Positions 1 to 7,729 of a DNA stretch of 20,094 nt are shown piece by piece. The DNA is taken from the NCBI GenBank assembly GCA_963609725.1, contig CAVDLI010000028.1:1-20094 (forward strand), given 5' to 3'. The position numbers and the translations under genes are program-made. The notes below the pieces were generated by a model. It saw only the letters and a program-made list of their open reading frames with translations, ran no database searches and was not told where the DNA came from. The DNA comes from UBA9732 sp963609725. Lineage in GTDB: Bacteria; Spirochaetota; Spirochaetia; Sphaerochaetales; Sphaerochaetaceae. The first letter of the stretch is position 1; each line of letters begins with the position of its first letter.

Positions 1-11
1 CTCAGGGGCAA

Positions 12-1076
12 TTGAAATCCCAAGAGCAAGTTCAAGAGCAAGTTTCAAACCAAGCCCCAAACCAAGTTTCAAACCAAGCCCCAAAGCAGCATCTTCTTAG
101 CGTAAACGACTTGTACACCTCATTTTTTACGGACTCAGGGGAAGTGCATGCTGTAAATGGCGTGTCTTTTAATTTGGATGAAGGCGAGATTTTGGGCATT
201 GTTGGCGAGTCCGGTTCAGGAAAAAGTGTTACAGCTTATTCAATTATGCAAATTCTTGCAGACACTGGAAAAGTTACAGGTGGTAGCATTCTTTATAAGG
301 GCGATAATATTGTGGAATGGAATGAAAGAAAACTTTGCCATTTTAGAGGTAAATGTTGTTCAATTATATTTCAAGACCCAATGACGAGCTTAAATCCTGT
401 GTTTACAATTGGAAATCAGCTTAAAGAAGCCATTGAACTTCATACAAACAAGAAAGGGAAAGAAGCTAAAGCACGTGCAATTGAGCTTTTGGAACTTGTT
501 GGAATTAATGAGCCTCAAAGAAGAATTAAACAGTACCCTTATGAGCTTTCAGGTGGAATGCGACAGCGTGTCATGATTGCAATGGCACTTGCTTGCGAGC
601 CGGATGTCCTCATTGCAGACGAACCCACAACAGCTTTGGATGTTACAATACAGGCTCAAATTCTTGAACTTATACAAGATTTGCAAAAGAAAATGGGCAT
701 GGCTGTAATTTTAGTTACTCACGATTTGGGTGTAATTGCAGAGCTTTGTGACAACATTATTGTTATGTATGGAGGGCGTATTTGCGAACGAGGAACTGGT
801 GCCGAGATTTTCTACAATCCAAAACATGAATACACAAAAGGACTTCTTCGTTCAATTCCAAATGTTAATAACATGAAAGAGCGTCTTATCCCAATTCCAG
901 GAACCCCAATTAATATTCTCAATCTTCCAAAAGGGTGTCCGTTTTGCGCACGTTGTCCAGAGTGCATGAAGATATGTCTTAAAGAAAAACCTGAAGAAAT
1001 TTGGATTAATGACAACCATAAAGCAGCCTGTTGGATGAATATTAAGGACTTGGTATGCAAAGGAGATGCCGTATGA
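12..1076 (+). CDS. oppD: Oligopeptide ABC transporter ATP-binding protein OppD (start uncertain)
   Basis: This is one of the paired cytoplasmic ATPases that drive oligopeptide/dipeptide import through a membrane permease pair. ABC motifs are all present (numbering from the TTG at 12): Walker A GESGSGKS at 65-72, Q-loop QDP at 121, signature LSGGMRQR at 179-186, Walker B VLIADEP at 199-205, and switch His 237. The C-terminal oligopeptide-transporter extension is Cys-rich (GCPFCARC near 308-315, more Cys at 318, 322 and 340). The ABC domain begins near residue 27; before it is a Gln/Asn/Ser-rich stretch with an 8-residue tandem repeat. TTG at 12 has an AGGGG just upstream, but the frame is open to the window edge, so the true start may lie outside. 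The stop overlaps oppF as ATGA. The permease genes are not in the window. Confidence 0.9.
   Translation: MKSQEQVQEQVSNQAPNQVSNQAPKQHLLSVNDLYTSFFTDSGEVHAVNGVSFNLDEGEILGIVGESGSGKSVTAYSIMQILADTGKVTGGSILYKGDNIVEWNERKLCHFRGKCCSIIFQDPMTSLNPVFTIGNQLKEAIELHTNKKGKEAKARAIELLELVGINEPQRRIKQYPYELSGGMRQRVMIAMALACEPDVLIADEPTTALDVTIQAQILELIQDLQKKMGMAVILVTHDLGVIAELCDNIIVMYGGRICERGTGAEIFYNPKHEYTKGLLRSIPNVNNMKERLIPIPGTPINILNLPKGCPFCARCPECMKICLKEKPEEIWINDNHKAACWMNIKDLVCKGDAV
39..86 (+). repeat. 24-bp in-frame tandem repeat in oppD 5' end
   Basis: Two 24-bp copies (39-62 and 63-86) differ only at the last base and encode QVSNQAPN then QVSNQAPK. A looser related CAAGAGCAAG stretch precedes them. The period is a multiple of three, so copy-number change would lengthen or shorten the hydrophilic N-terminal tail of OppD without a frameshift. 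Confidence 0.85.
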
Positions 1077-2089
1077 GCAATAATATGAATAGCAATATGA
1101 GCAGTAATAACAACCTGAATAATGAGGTTTCAAAAGTTCCTTTGGTAGAAGTCAAAAACCTTAAACAATATTTTCCAGTCAAGACAGGTTTTTTCAAAAC
1201 GCAGTACCTTAAAGCTGTTGATGATGTCTCATTTTCTATTGAAAGTGGAGAAACTTTGGGCCTTGTTGGAGAATCAGGCTGTGGAAAAACTACAGTTGGA
1301 CGTTCATTGTTGCATTTGTATGAGCCAACTGATGGTCAAATTTTGTTCAATGGAGAGCTTGTTACAAAGAAAAATCTTCCTCAAATGAGAAAGAACATGC
1401 AAATGGTTTTCCAAGACCCTTATTCTTCTTTAGACCCAAGAATGACAGTTGAAGACATAATTGGAGAACCTCTAGATGTTCATAAATTGTACTCTACACG
1501 AGCCCAACGCCGTGAAAAAATTTTGCAGCTTATGGATTATGTTGGCCTTAATGCAGAGCATGCACGTCGTTACGCACATGAATTCTCAGGTGGACAGCGC
1601 CAACGTATTGGTATTGCTAGAGCTTTAGCTGTAAATCCCAAATTCATCGTATGTGATGAGCCTGTTTCTGCTCTTGATGTTTCAATTCAAGCTCAAGTTG
1701 TGAATATGTTTGAAGATTTACAAGCAAAACTTAATGTGGCATATCTTTTCATAGCTCATGACCTTTTGGTAGTGCACCATATATCTCAGAGAATTGCTGT
1801 AATGTATCTTGGTAAAATTGTTGAAATTGCAAGTTCTGACGAAATAAATGAGCATCCACTTCATCCTTACACGCAGTCTTTGATTTCTGCAGTTCCAATT
1901 CCGGATCCTAATATCACTCGTAAGCGCCAAAGGATTGTTCTTGAGGGTGATGTGCCAAGTCCGTTGAATATGCCACAAGGTTGCCCTTTTAGAACAAGAT
2001 GTCGTTATGCGTGTGATAAATGCGCTCAAAGTATGCCATCTCTTAAAGAATGCGCACCCGGGCACAAAGTTGCATGCCACATGATATAA
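1073..2089 (+). CDS. oppF: Oligopeptide ABC transporter ATP-binding protein OppF
   Basis: This is the second ATPase of the oligopeptide importer and should heterodimerise with OppD. From the ATG at 1073 (338 aa): Walker A GESGCGKT at 66-73, Q-loop QDP near 114, signature FSGGQRQR at 171-178, Walker B FIVCDEP at 191-197, switch His near 229. The C-terminal opp-type tail begins GCPFRTRC and carries several further Cys. I chose 1073 rather than the in-frame ATG at 1055 because AAGGAG (1060-1065) lies at proper spacing before 1073, and ATGA overlaps the oppD stop, which indicates translational coupling. The first 20 residues are Asn/Ser-rich and low complexity. OppF paralogues such as DppF cannot be excluded on sequence alone. 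Confidence 0.92.
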   Translation: MSNNMNSNMSSNNNLNNEVSKVPLVEVKNLKQYFPVKTGFFKTQYLKAVDDVSFSIESGETLGLVGESGCGKTTVGRSLLHLYEPTDGQILFNGELVTKKNLPQMRKNMQMVFQDPYSSLDPRMTVEDIIGEPLDVHKLYSTRAQRREKILQLMDYVGLNAEHARRYAHEFSGGQRQRIGIARALAVNPKFIVCDEPVSALDVSIQAQVVNMFEDLQAKLNVAYLFIAHDLLVVHHISQRIAVMYLGKIVEIASSDEINEHPLHPYTQSLISAVPIPDPNITRKRQRIVLEGDVPSPLNMPQGCPFRTRCRYACDKCAQSMPSLKECAPGHKVACHMI

Positions 2090-2101
2090 GGTTTTTGTTT
2101 T

Positions 2102-2123
2102 GATATTGGTATAGACCGATATC
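2102..2123 (+). terminator. Candidate hairpin after oppF
   Basis: GATATTGG (2102-2109) pairs with CCGATATC (2116-2123) around a 6-nt loop, 12 bp after the oppF stop. The downstream sequence is only mildly T-rich, so rho-independent termination is uncertain; it could instead be an mRNA 3' stabiliser. Confidence 0.4.
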
Positions 2124-2175
2124 CTTATTCTCATCATCTTGTATTTCCAATTTTAGAGAAGTGAAGAAAATTCAA

Positions 2176-2230
2176 CTTTGCATAGTTTTCTAGTTTTATT
2201 AGACCATTATGCAAAGCTTATTTTCTTTGT
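2176..2230 (+). terminator. Second hairpin with T-rich tail in oppF-oppA gap
   Basis: A perfect 9-bp inverted repeat, CTTTGCATA (2176-2184) and TATGCAAAG (2208-2216), has a 23-nt loop and is followed by CTTATTTTCTTTGT. The low-GC stem and long loop make it a weak terminator candidate. With the preceding hairpin it suggests oppA is transcribed separately from oppDF. Confidence 0.4.
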
Positions 2231-2463
2231 ATGTTTACAAATATGTTTAATATATTAGACAAGATTTCATTATTTTGAATAAAAATTTAATAAGCGTTTT
2301 CGTTCTTTTAGATAATTGGTTTAGATTTTTTGTGAAATTTTGTTAGTATGTATACATTTTTTGAATATTTAGAGAATAAAAATACAAATTTTTTGAAAAA
2401 ATTATTGTGCTTTTTTTAAGAAAACGATAAAGATATCGCAAATCATTTTTTAGGAGAAACGCC
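2217..2463 (+). promoter_or_regulatory. oppA upstream region: possible promoter and 5' UTR hairpin
   Basis: This stretch is very AT-rich and non-coding. The best promoter guess is an extended -10, TG-T-TAGTAT (TAGTAT at 2344-2349), without a convincing -35; an alternative is TTGTGA (2330-2335) with TATACA (2351-2356) at 15-bp spacing. A small hairpin, CGATA (2425-2429) with TATCG (2434-2438), lies in the presumed 5' UTR. The ribosome binding site AGGAG (2452-2456) is 7 nt before the oppA ATG. I see no known riboswitch. Confidence 0.35.
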
Positions 2464-4203
2464 ATGAAGAAAACATTATCAATTCTTCTAGTATTGGTTG
2501 TTCTTTGCTCCTATGCCTTTTGTCAGTCAGCAGCTGAAAAGGCACAGCCAGCATCAACACCATCATTGGTAATTGACCCAGAAGAACATGTTGGAGCCAA
2601 TTACGTAGATCCAGTTAAGGACTGGAGTAAATATGATGACCTCATTGCAGCCATCAAGTCCGAGACTGACTCTGCAAAGAGAGCAGAGATGATGCACGAG
2701 GCTGAAGACATTCTTATGTCTAATTTCTGTGTCATCCCATTCTATTATTACAACGATGTTTACATGCTCAAGAGCTATGTTTCAGGTGTTTATTCAAGCC
2801 CATTCGCAACAAAGTTCTTCCAGTATGCTAAACTTTCCAATGGTTCAGACACACTTCGTGTTTGCCTTGCTTCTGAACCAGATTATCTAGATCCTGCTCT
2901 AAACAGTACTGTTGACGGTGCATGTCTTGCAGCAGCTTCCTTCTCTGGTCTTTACACATATGATGCTTCAGGTTCAACAGTTCCAGCTTGTGCAGTTTCT
3001 TACTCAGTTTCAGATGATGGCCTTGAGTATGTAGTAAAACTCAAGAGCGGTCTCAAATGGTCTGACGGCTCAGATCTCACAGCTAGTGACTTTGTCTACT
3101 CTTGGAAACGTGCTTCTTCTGACGAAACAGCAGCTGACTACAGCTACATGTTCAGCGGTTTTGAAGGATATGGTTCTTCTGATGGCATAAGCGTTGAAGC
3201 TCTTGATGATGTAACTCTCAAATTCAAGCTTTCAGCTCCATGTGCTTATATGGAAGACCTCATGGCATTCCCAACATTCTTCCCTGTCAAACAGTCTGCT
3301 GTTGAGTCTTATGCAGATTGGAAGACAAGCCCGGGTGGATGGTGTCAGAATGCAGGTTTTGTATCCAATGGTCCATTTGTTTGCACTGGTTGGAACCACG
3401 ATGTTTCTATGACATATGAGAAGAACCCGTACTGGTATGATGCAGACAACGTCAGCATTAACAAGATTGAGTTCATGCTTTCTTCAGATGATAACGCAAT
3501 CTATGCTGCATACAATGCTGGTGACCTTGATCTTGCTGACTCTGTTCCAACAGACGCAATCGCCGGTCTTATTTCTTCTGGTAACCCAGAGTTCCACATT
3601 GTTGATGAGCTTGGAACATACTATGCAGCATTCAACTGCAAGAGCAAAATCTTTGAAGGTAAAACTCCTGCACAAGCTGCTTGCATGAGAGAAGCATTTT
3701 CCCTCCTTATTGACCGTGACTACATTTGTGAGAACGTAGGTCAAACAGGTCAGGTTGCAGCCAACTCCTTCATTCCTCTTGGAATGGCAGACGGCAATGG
3801 TGGAATCTTCAAATCTGATGCTTCAGACGGCTATTTTGATGCTTATGGTATCAACAATGATCCTGCTGGCACAACAGCCAAAGCAATTGCTCTCCTTGAA
3901 GCTGCAGGTTACAAGTTCGTAGATGGCAAACTCTCTTCCGAGACACCAATTAGCTTAACATATCTTACTAACCAGACTTCTGGACACATTGCTGTAGCAG
4001 AATCCATCCAGCAAGACCTTGCAGCCGTAGGTATTGAACTTTCAATCCAAATCCAAGACTGGAACGTATTCCTCCAGGAAAGAAAGAACGGTAACTTTGA
4101 CTTTGCTCGTGAAGGTTGGGTTGCTGACTTCAACGACCCAATTAACATGTTGGAGATGTGGACTACAATATCAGGGAATAACGACTGCCAGTTTGGTCGC
4201 TAA
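2464..4203 (+). CDS. oppA: OppA-like oligopeptide-binding protein with permuted domain order
   Basis: This is a family-5 solute-binding protein that would capture peptides for the Opp importer. The signal peptide covers about residues 1-20; Cys20 could be lipidated, but the lipobox is poor. Residues about 127-579 form the OppA core, starting TLRVCLASEPDYLDPALN and including the family signature region GLKWSDGSDLTASDFVYSW. Residues about 46-126 (KYDDLIAAIKSETD, IPFYYYNDVYMLK, GVYSS, KFFQYA) match what is normally the C-terminal end of OppA, as in E. coli OppA IVPVYYYVNARLVKPWVGGY. The ORF stops after NNDCQFGR, where that tail would normally begin. All parts of the fold seem present once, but reordered. 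Codons favour C-ending Phe, Asn and Asp more than neighbouring genes do, as expected for high expression. The 3' end abuts a repeat array. It could be functional, a degraded paralogue, or an assembly artefact. Confidence 0.85.
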   Translation: MKKTLSILLVLVVLCSYAFCQSAAEKAQPASTPSLVIDPEEHVGANYVDPVKDWSKYDDLIAAIKSETDSAKRAEMMHEAEDILMSNFCVIPFYYYNDVYMLKSYVSGVYSSPFATKFFQYAKLSNGSDTLRVCLASEPDYLDPALNSTVDGACLAAASFSGLYTYDASGSTVPACAVSYSVSDDGLEYVVKLKSGLKWSDGSDLTASDFVYSWKRASSDETAADYSYMFSGFEGYGSSDGISVEALDDVTLKFKLSAPCAYMEDLMAFPTFFPVKQSAVESYADWKTSPGGWCQNAGFVSNGPFVCTGWNHDVSMTYEKNPYWYDADNVSINKIEFMLSSDDNAIYAAYNAGDLDLADSVPTDAIAGLISSGNPEFHIVDELGTYYAAFNCKSKIFEGKTPAQAACMREAFSLLIDRDYICENVGQTGQVAANSFIPLGMADGNGGIFKSDASDGYFDAYGINNDPAGTTAKAIALLEAAGYKFVDGKLSSETPISLTYLTNQTSGHIAVAESIQQDLAAVGIELSIQIQDWNVFLQERKNGNFDFAREGWVADFNDPINMLEMWTTISGNNDCQFGR

Positions 4204-4208
4204 CCCCC

Positions 4209-4915
4209 TTTCTTGGTCTTCGCAGTCATTACTGCGTCAGTTCGAGCACGGCCGTATAAAAAATACTGTCCGTGCTCTTCTTTCTTGTACTGACAGCGAA
4301 TACCGGCGAAGATATTATGAATTTTTGAGTCGTATGCTGCGTTGCTACGCTTGGGCTGTATAAAGAATACTATCCCGCGCTTGCTTTTCTTGCCTACGAC
4401 TCAAATACCTGCGAAGATTTTCTTGGTCTTCGTGAGGTCTGCGTTGTCGCTTTGGCATGGGCTGTATAAATAATACTGTCCCATGCCTTGCTTCTAGCAA
4501 CCCACCACGAATACCGGCGAAGATATTATTAGTCTTCGCAGTCATTACTGCGTCAGTTCGAGCACGGCCGTATAAAAAATACTGTCCGTGCTCTTCTTTC
4601 TTGTACTGACAGCGAATACCGGCGAAGATATTATGAATTTTTGAGTCGTATGCTGCGTTGCTACGCTTGGGCTGTATAAAGAATACTATCCCGCGCTTGC
4701 TTTTCTTGCCTACGACTCAAATACCTGCGAAGATTTTCTTGGTCTTCGTGAGGTCTGCGTTGTCGCTTTGGCATGGGCTGTATAAATAATACTGTCCCAT
4801 GCCTTGCTTCTAGCAACCCACCACGAATACCGGCGAAGATATTATTAGTCTTCGCAGTCATTACTGCGTCAGTTCGAGCACGGCCGTATAAAAAATACTG
4901 TCCGTGCTCTTCTTT
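4209..4915 (+). repeat. Tandem array of ~105-bp hairpin units (316-bp higher-order repeat)
   Basis: Copies 4216-4531 and 4532-4847 look identical by eye; a third copy, 4848-4915, is cut after 68 bp. Each 316-bp copy contains three diverged units (A, B, C) whose core GTATAAA starts at 4254, 4358 and 4464 (spacings 104, 106, then 106 to the next A). Each unit has an inner stem around the core: A GAGCACGG/CCGTGCTC, C GGCATGGG/CCCATGCC, B partial. An outer stem is also present: A CGCAGTCATTAC/GTACTGACAGCG at 10 of 12, B TTGAGTCGTA/TACGACTCAA perfect, C weaker. A conserved CTGCGT lies 5' and GCGAAGA 3'. The array starts right after the oppA stop. Neither 316 nor the unit spacings are multiples of three, so this is not a protein repeat. 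I do not recognise the family; it resembles REP/BIME or MITE-like structured repeats. Confidence 0.9.
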
Positions 4916-4990
4916 TGCCAAAATAATTTAATCTTTACAAAACTCATTTTGAAAGACTTCTTTCCGGTTTTCATTTTGTTAATTCTCCAA
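4916..4990. other. Short AT-rich gap between array and operator repeats
   Basis: This stretch joins the truncated third array copy to the operator repeats of the ATPase gene. I see no ORF, no remnant of the OppA C-terminus and no clear hairpin here. Confidence 0.5.
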
Positions 4991-5053
4991 ACTTTGGAAT
5001 TTCCTATATCTTGACTTTGGAATTTCCTATATATAAACTTTGGAATATCCTAA
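4991..5053 (+). promoter_or_regulatory. Three phased operator-like direct repeats over a promoter
   Basis: ACTTTGGAATTTCCTATAT occurs at 4991-5009 and 5014-5032, with a variant ACTTTGGAATATCCTAA at 5037-5053; the period is exactly 23 bp. Each copy holds a GGAATTTCC-type palindrome (4996-5004, 5019-5027, 5042-5050). TTGACT (5011-5016) with TATAAA (5032-5037, 15-bp spacer) or TAAACT (5034-5039, 17-bp spacer) could be the promoter, so repeats 2 and 3 would overlap it. The last copy ends just before the ribosome binding site. Such phasing on one DNA face suggests cooperative binding by a repressor. Confidence 0.7.
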
Positions 5054-5067
5054 AAGAGGAGAATATT

Positions 5068-6219
5068 ATGATTTTTAGGAAAGCATATACAACACTTATG
5101 CGTCTTGCATCTCAATTTCCTATTGTTGCTGTAATAGGTCCTAGACAAAGTGGAAAATCTACTTTAGTTCAGTATTCTTTTCCACATAAACAAGTTATCT
5201 CTTTTGATGATAAAAATCTTAGAGAACTTGCTAGATCAAATCCAAATGACTTTATTAATGCTTTTCCTGATGGCTTAATAATAGATGAAGCTCAAAAGGT
5301 TCCTGAGATTTTTGATGCAATTAAACTGGTAGTTGATAAGTCGACATATTCTCCTGGTAAATATATCCTTACAGGCTCAAGTCAGCTTAGTTTAAGGCAA
5401 AATATTTCTGACAGCTTGGCTGGTAGGGTTGGGATATTGAAACTACTTCCTTTTTCTATACAAGAATTGAAAGATTCTAAAATCCTAAAGGACGATCCTT
5501 ACGAAATATTTTATAAAGGTTTTTATCCACCTCTTTACGATAAAGAAAAGAATTTTTTTACTTATGATTGGTACGAAAGCTATATAAATACTTATCTTGA
5601 TTTAGATGTAAAAGAACAAATAAACTCTTCTAATATTTTCATTTTTCGTAAGTTTCTTCAAATTTGCGCATTATCAAGTGGTCAACTTGTTAATTACGAT
5701 AGCATTTCCAAAGTTGTAGGTGTTTCTGCTACAACGATTAAAAATTGGTGCTCTATACTTGAAAGTTCATACATAATTCATTTTGTAGAACCAGATACTA
5801 ACAATCTTGGACGAACTTTAGTAAAAACTCCCAAACTTTATTTTGTTGACTCTGGGTTACTATGTCATCTTCTTAGATTAGAAACAAAAGAAGACTTGCT
5901 ACTAGATGAACACAAAGGGGCTGTTGTGGAAACTGTCGCAGTATCAGAGTTACTTAAACAACGATTTAATGATGCAAAAACGGCAAATCTTTCTTTTTAT
6001 AGAGATAAAAATGGGTTTGAGGTCGATATCATTGCAGATTGGAAACATTCATTTGCTATTGAAATTAAAAGTAGAAGTGATTCGGAAAAGAAACTTTCCA
6101 ATAGTGTGAGAAATTACTTATCACTAAGACATGATGATACAAAGGGAGAAGTTTATTATCTAGGAGATATATCTTGCAATATTAATGGAATACAATATGT
6201 TTCTTGGAAAGATTGGTAG
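5068..6219 (+). CDS. AAA ATPase with C-terminal DUF4143 domain
   Basis: This protein belongs to the common bacterial/archaeal AAA_14-DUF4143 family, whose biological role is unsettled. From the ATG at 5068 (383 aa, normal for the family): Walker A GPRQSGKS at 24-31, Walker B GLIIDEA at 69-75, sensor-like YILTGSSQ at 99-106, Arg in SLAGR near 120, a helix-turn-helix-like stretch near 211-235, then DUF4143 with KLYFVDSGLL (256-265), GAVVE (284-288), FEVDII (317-322) and AIEIKS (330-335). The last four resemble a PD-(D/E)xK nuclease-like core. I chose 5068 because GAGGAG (5056-5061) precedes it at 6 nt; an in-frame TTG at 5011 lies inside the operator repeats. It appears monocistronic. Its position between a repeat array and the folC operon suggests an accessory gene. 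Confidence 0.88.
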   Translation: MIFRKAYTTLMRLASQFPIVAVIGPRQSGKSTLVQYSFPHKQVISFDDKNLRELARSNPNDFINAFPDGLIIDEAQKVPEIFDAIKLVVDKSTYSPGKYILTGSSQLSLRQNISDSLAGRVGILKLLPFSIQELKDSKILKDDPYEIFYKGFYPPLYDKEKNFFTYDWYESYINTYLDLDVKEQINSSNIFIFRKFLQICALSSGQLVNYDSISKVVGVSATTIKNWCSILESSYIIHFVEPDTNNLGRTLVKTPKLYFVDSGLLCHLLRLETKEDLLLDEHKGAVVETVAVSELLKQRFNDAKTANLSFYRDKNGFEVDIIADWKHSFAIEIKSRSDSEKKLSNSVRNYLSLRHDDTKGEVYYLGDISCNINGIQYVSWKDW

Positions 6220-6370
6220 CATTTATCGACTGCCGAGTTTTTGAGTTTTTGCAATCGGGTCAGCTTATAACAGTTTGTAATAACTTGTAACATTTCTTAA
6301 CTGCCCCAAAACTGTGATAGACAACAAAAGTTCAATGAAATAGAATATCAACCAAAGTTTTGGAGGCCCT

Positions 6371-7729
6371 ATGAAGTTTGAGTCTGATTTTACAAGTTTT
6401 GACCAAGTTATAGCTTACATGGAGCATTTTACAAACCTTGAAAAGAAAACTGATAAATACAGTGTAAGAACTTATAGACTAGATAGAATGCAGGCTCTTT
6501 TGAAAGAGCTTGGAAATCCACAAGAAGAATATAAAACTATTCATATTGCAGGAAGTAAAGGCAAAGGTTCTGTTGCAAGTTATATAGCAAAAGGTTTGGA
6601 GGCTGCAGGACTGAAAACAGGACTGTATATGTCTCCACACGTAAGTGATTATAGGGAACGTTTTACTATTTGCGGTAAGTTTATTGATGATGACTTACTA
6701 ATTAAAACAGGCAATCTTCTAAAGAATAAACTTAAAGATTTTCATTTTTGTGATACTTTAGGAGAAAATGAACCCACAACATTTGAACTTTATACTTCTT
6801 TTGCATTTTTGCTTTTCAAAGAAACTGGTTGCAAGTGGGCAGTAGTTGAAACAGGTCTTGGTGGTAGGCTTGATGCAACAAATATTCTAAATCCTCAAGC
6901 CTGCGTATTAACACCAATTGAACTTGAGCATACAAACATACTTGGAGATACAATTACAAAGATTGCAATTGAAAAATCTAAAATAATCAAAAAAAACACA
7001 CCTGTTTTTACTTCTCCACAAGAAAAAGATGCAATAGAAGTTTTTAGAAATGAAGCAGCTGTTCAAAATAGCACTTTATTTGAGTTTGAAGATTGTGTCT
7101 CTTGTTTAGAAACTTCTTTTATCAATGGAAAACAGAATGTAAATGTCATCTTAAATGATGGATTTCAAACTTCATACAATCTTGCAATGATTGGAAAAGT
7201 TCAAGCTCAAAACAGTGTGCTTTCTCTTATTGTTCTAAGATATTTAGGATTTTATGTACAAAATAAAACAGAAAAAGCATTTGAAAATAATACTCTTGTA
7301 GGCCGCACTGAAGTGATTGAATGGAAGAGAAAACTCATCTTAGATGGCGCTCATACACAAAAAAGTATGGAAAATTTGCTTGATACTTTTAAGCAAATGT
7401 ATCCTCAAAAATGTGGCGTTTGCATTTTTGGTGCTGTTGAAGGCAAAAACCATGAAGCAATGTGCAATCTTATATTAGAAACCTTTGATAAGATTATTAT
7501 TTCTAGGCCTGGAACTTTCAAAAAAAGTAATGTTCAAGCATTATTTGAGATGTTTGAACATAAAATAGCGGAATTCGATGAATATAAAGAAAAAAAAGTT
7601 TATCTTGAAAGTGAAGCTTCCAACGCTCTAGAACTTGCTCAAAAACTTACATCTGTTGATGAACCAGTTTTAATTTGTGGGTCATTTTACTTAGCCGGAG
7701 CTTTTAAGGAGGCTCTTTTATGTCGCTGA
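6371..7729 (+). CDS. folC: Folylpolyglutamate synthase / dihydrofolate synthase FolC
   Basis: FolC adds glutamate to dihydropteroate and/or folates in the cytoplasm using ATP. The 452-aa protein shows P-loop GSKGKGS (61-67), MSPHV (87-91) with RERF, WAVVETGLGGRLDATN (156-171), LTPIELEHTNILGDT (180-194) with the family Lys region IAIEKSKIIKK (198-208), and the C-terminal Mur-ligase signature LDGAHT (324-329; usually WDGAHN). GGAGG at 6362-6366 sets the start. It overlaps the next gene by 10 bp and heads a three-gene plus-strand operon. The HT in place of HN and the IEL/LEH changes are mild departures; a stand-alone folylpolyglutamate synthase is possible, since no other folate genes are nearby. 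Confidence 0.88.
   Translation: MKFESDFTSFDQVIAYMEHFTNLEKKTDKYSVRTYRLDRMQALLKELGNPQEEYKTIHIAGSKGKGSVASYIAKGLEAAGLKTGLYMSPHVSDYRERFTICGKFIDDDLLIKTGNLLKNKLKDFHFCDTLGENEPTTFELYTSFAFLLFKETGCKWAVVETGLGGRLDATNILNPQACVLTPIELEHTNILGDTITKIAIEKSKIIKKNTPVFTSPQEKDAIEVFRNEAAVQNSTLFEFEDCVSCLETSFINGKQNVNVILNDGFQTSYNLAMIGKVQAQNSVLSLIVLRYLGFYVQNKTEKAFENNTLVGRTEVIEWKRKLILDGAHTQKSMENLLDTFKQMYPQKCGVCIFGAVEGKNHEAMCNLILETFDKIIISRPGTFKKSNVQALFEMFEHKIAEFDEYKEKKVYLESEASNALELAQKLTSVDEPVLICGSFYLAGAFKEALLCR

Noticed and set aside
1055..1072. Upstream ATG start for oppF
   Set aside because: The ribosome binding site AAGGAG lies after this ATG and at correct spacing to the ATG at 1073, which also makes the ATGA overlap.
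2090..2137. Minus-strand ORF extending across the oppF 3' end
   Set aside because: It is a shadow frame antisense to oppF with no ribosome binding site and no recognisable protein.
4209..4915. CRISPR array
   Set aside because: Units are about 105 bp, contiguous, diverged and palindromic, with no unique spacers and no cas genes nearby.
4209..4915. Integron attC array (known in some treponemes)
   Set aside because: Units lack the AAC/GTT core ends of attC sites and carry no gene cassettes between them.
4345..4921. Minus-strand ORFs of 66 and 86 aa inside the repeat array, sharing the same C-terminal sequence
   Set aside because: They are open frames inside structured DNA repeats. The 316-bp period is not a multiple of three, there is no ribosome binding site, and the stem pairing explains the conservation better than coding does.
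5011..5067. TTG start for the AAA ATPase
   Set aside because: It lies within the operator repeats and lacks a ribosome binding site; ATG 5068 has GAGGAG and matches the usual family N-terminus.
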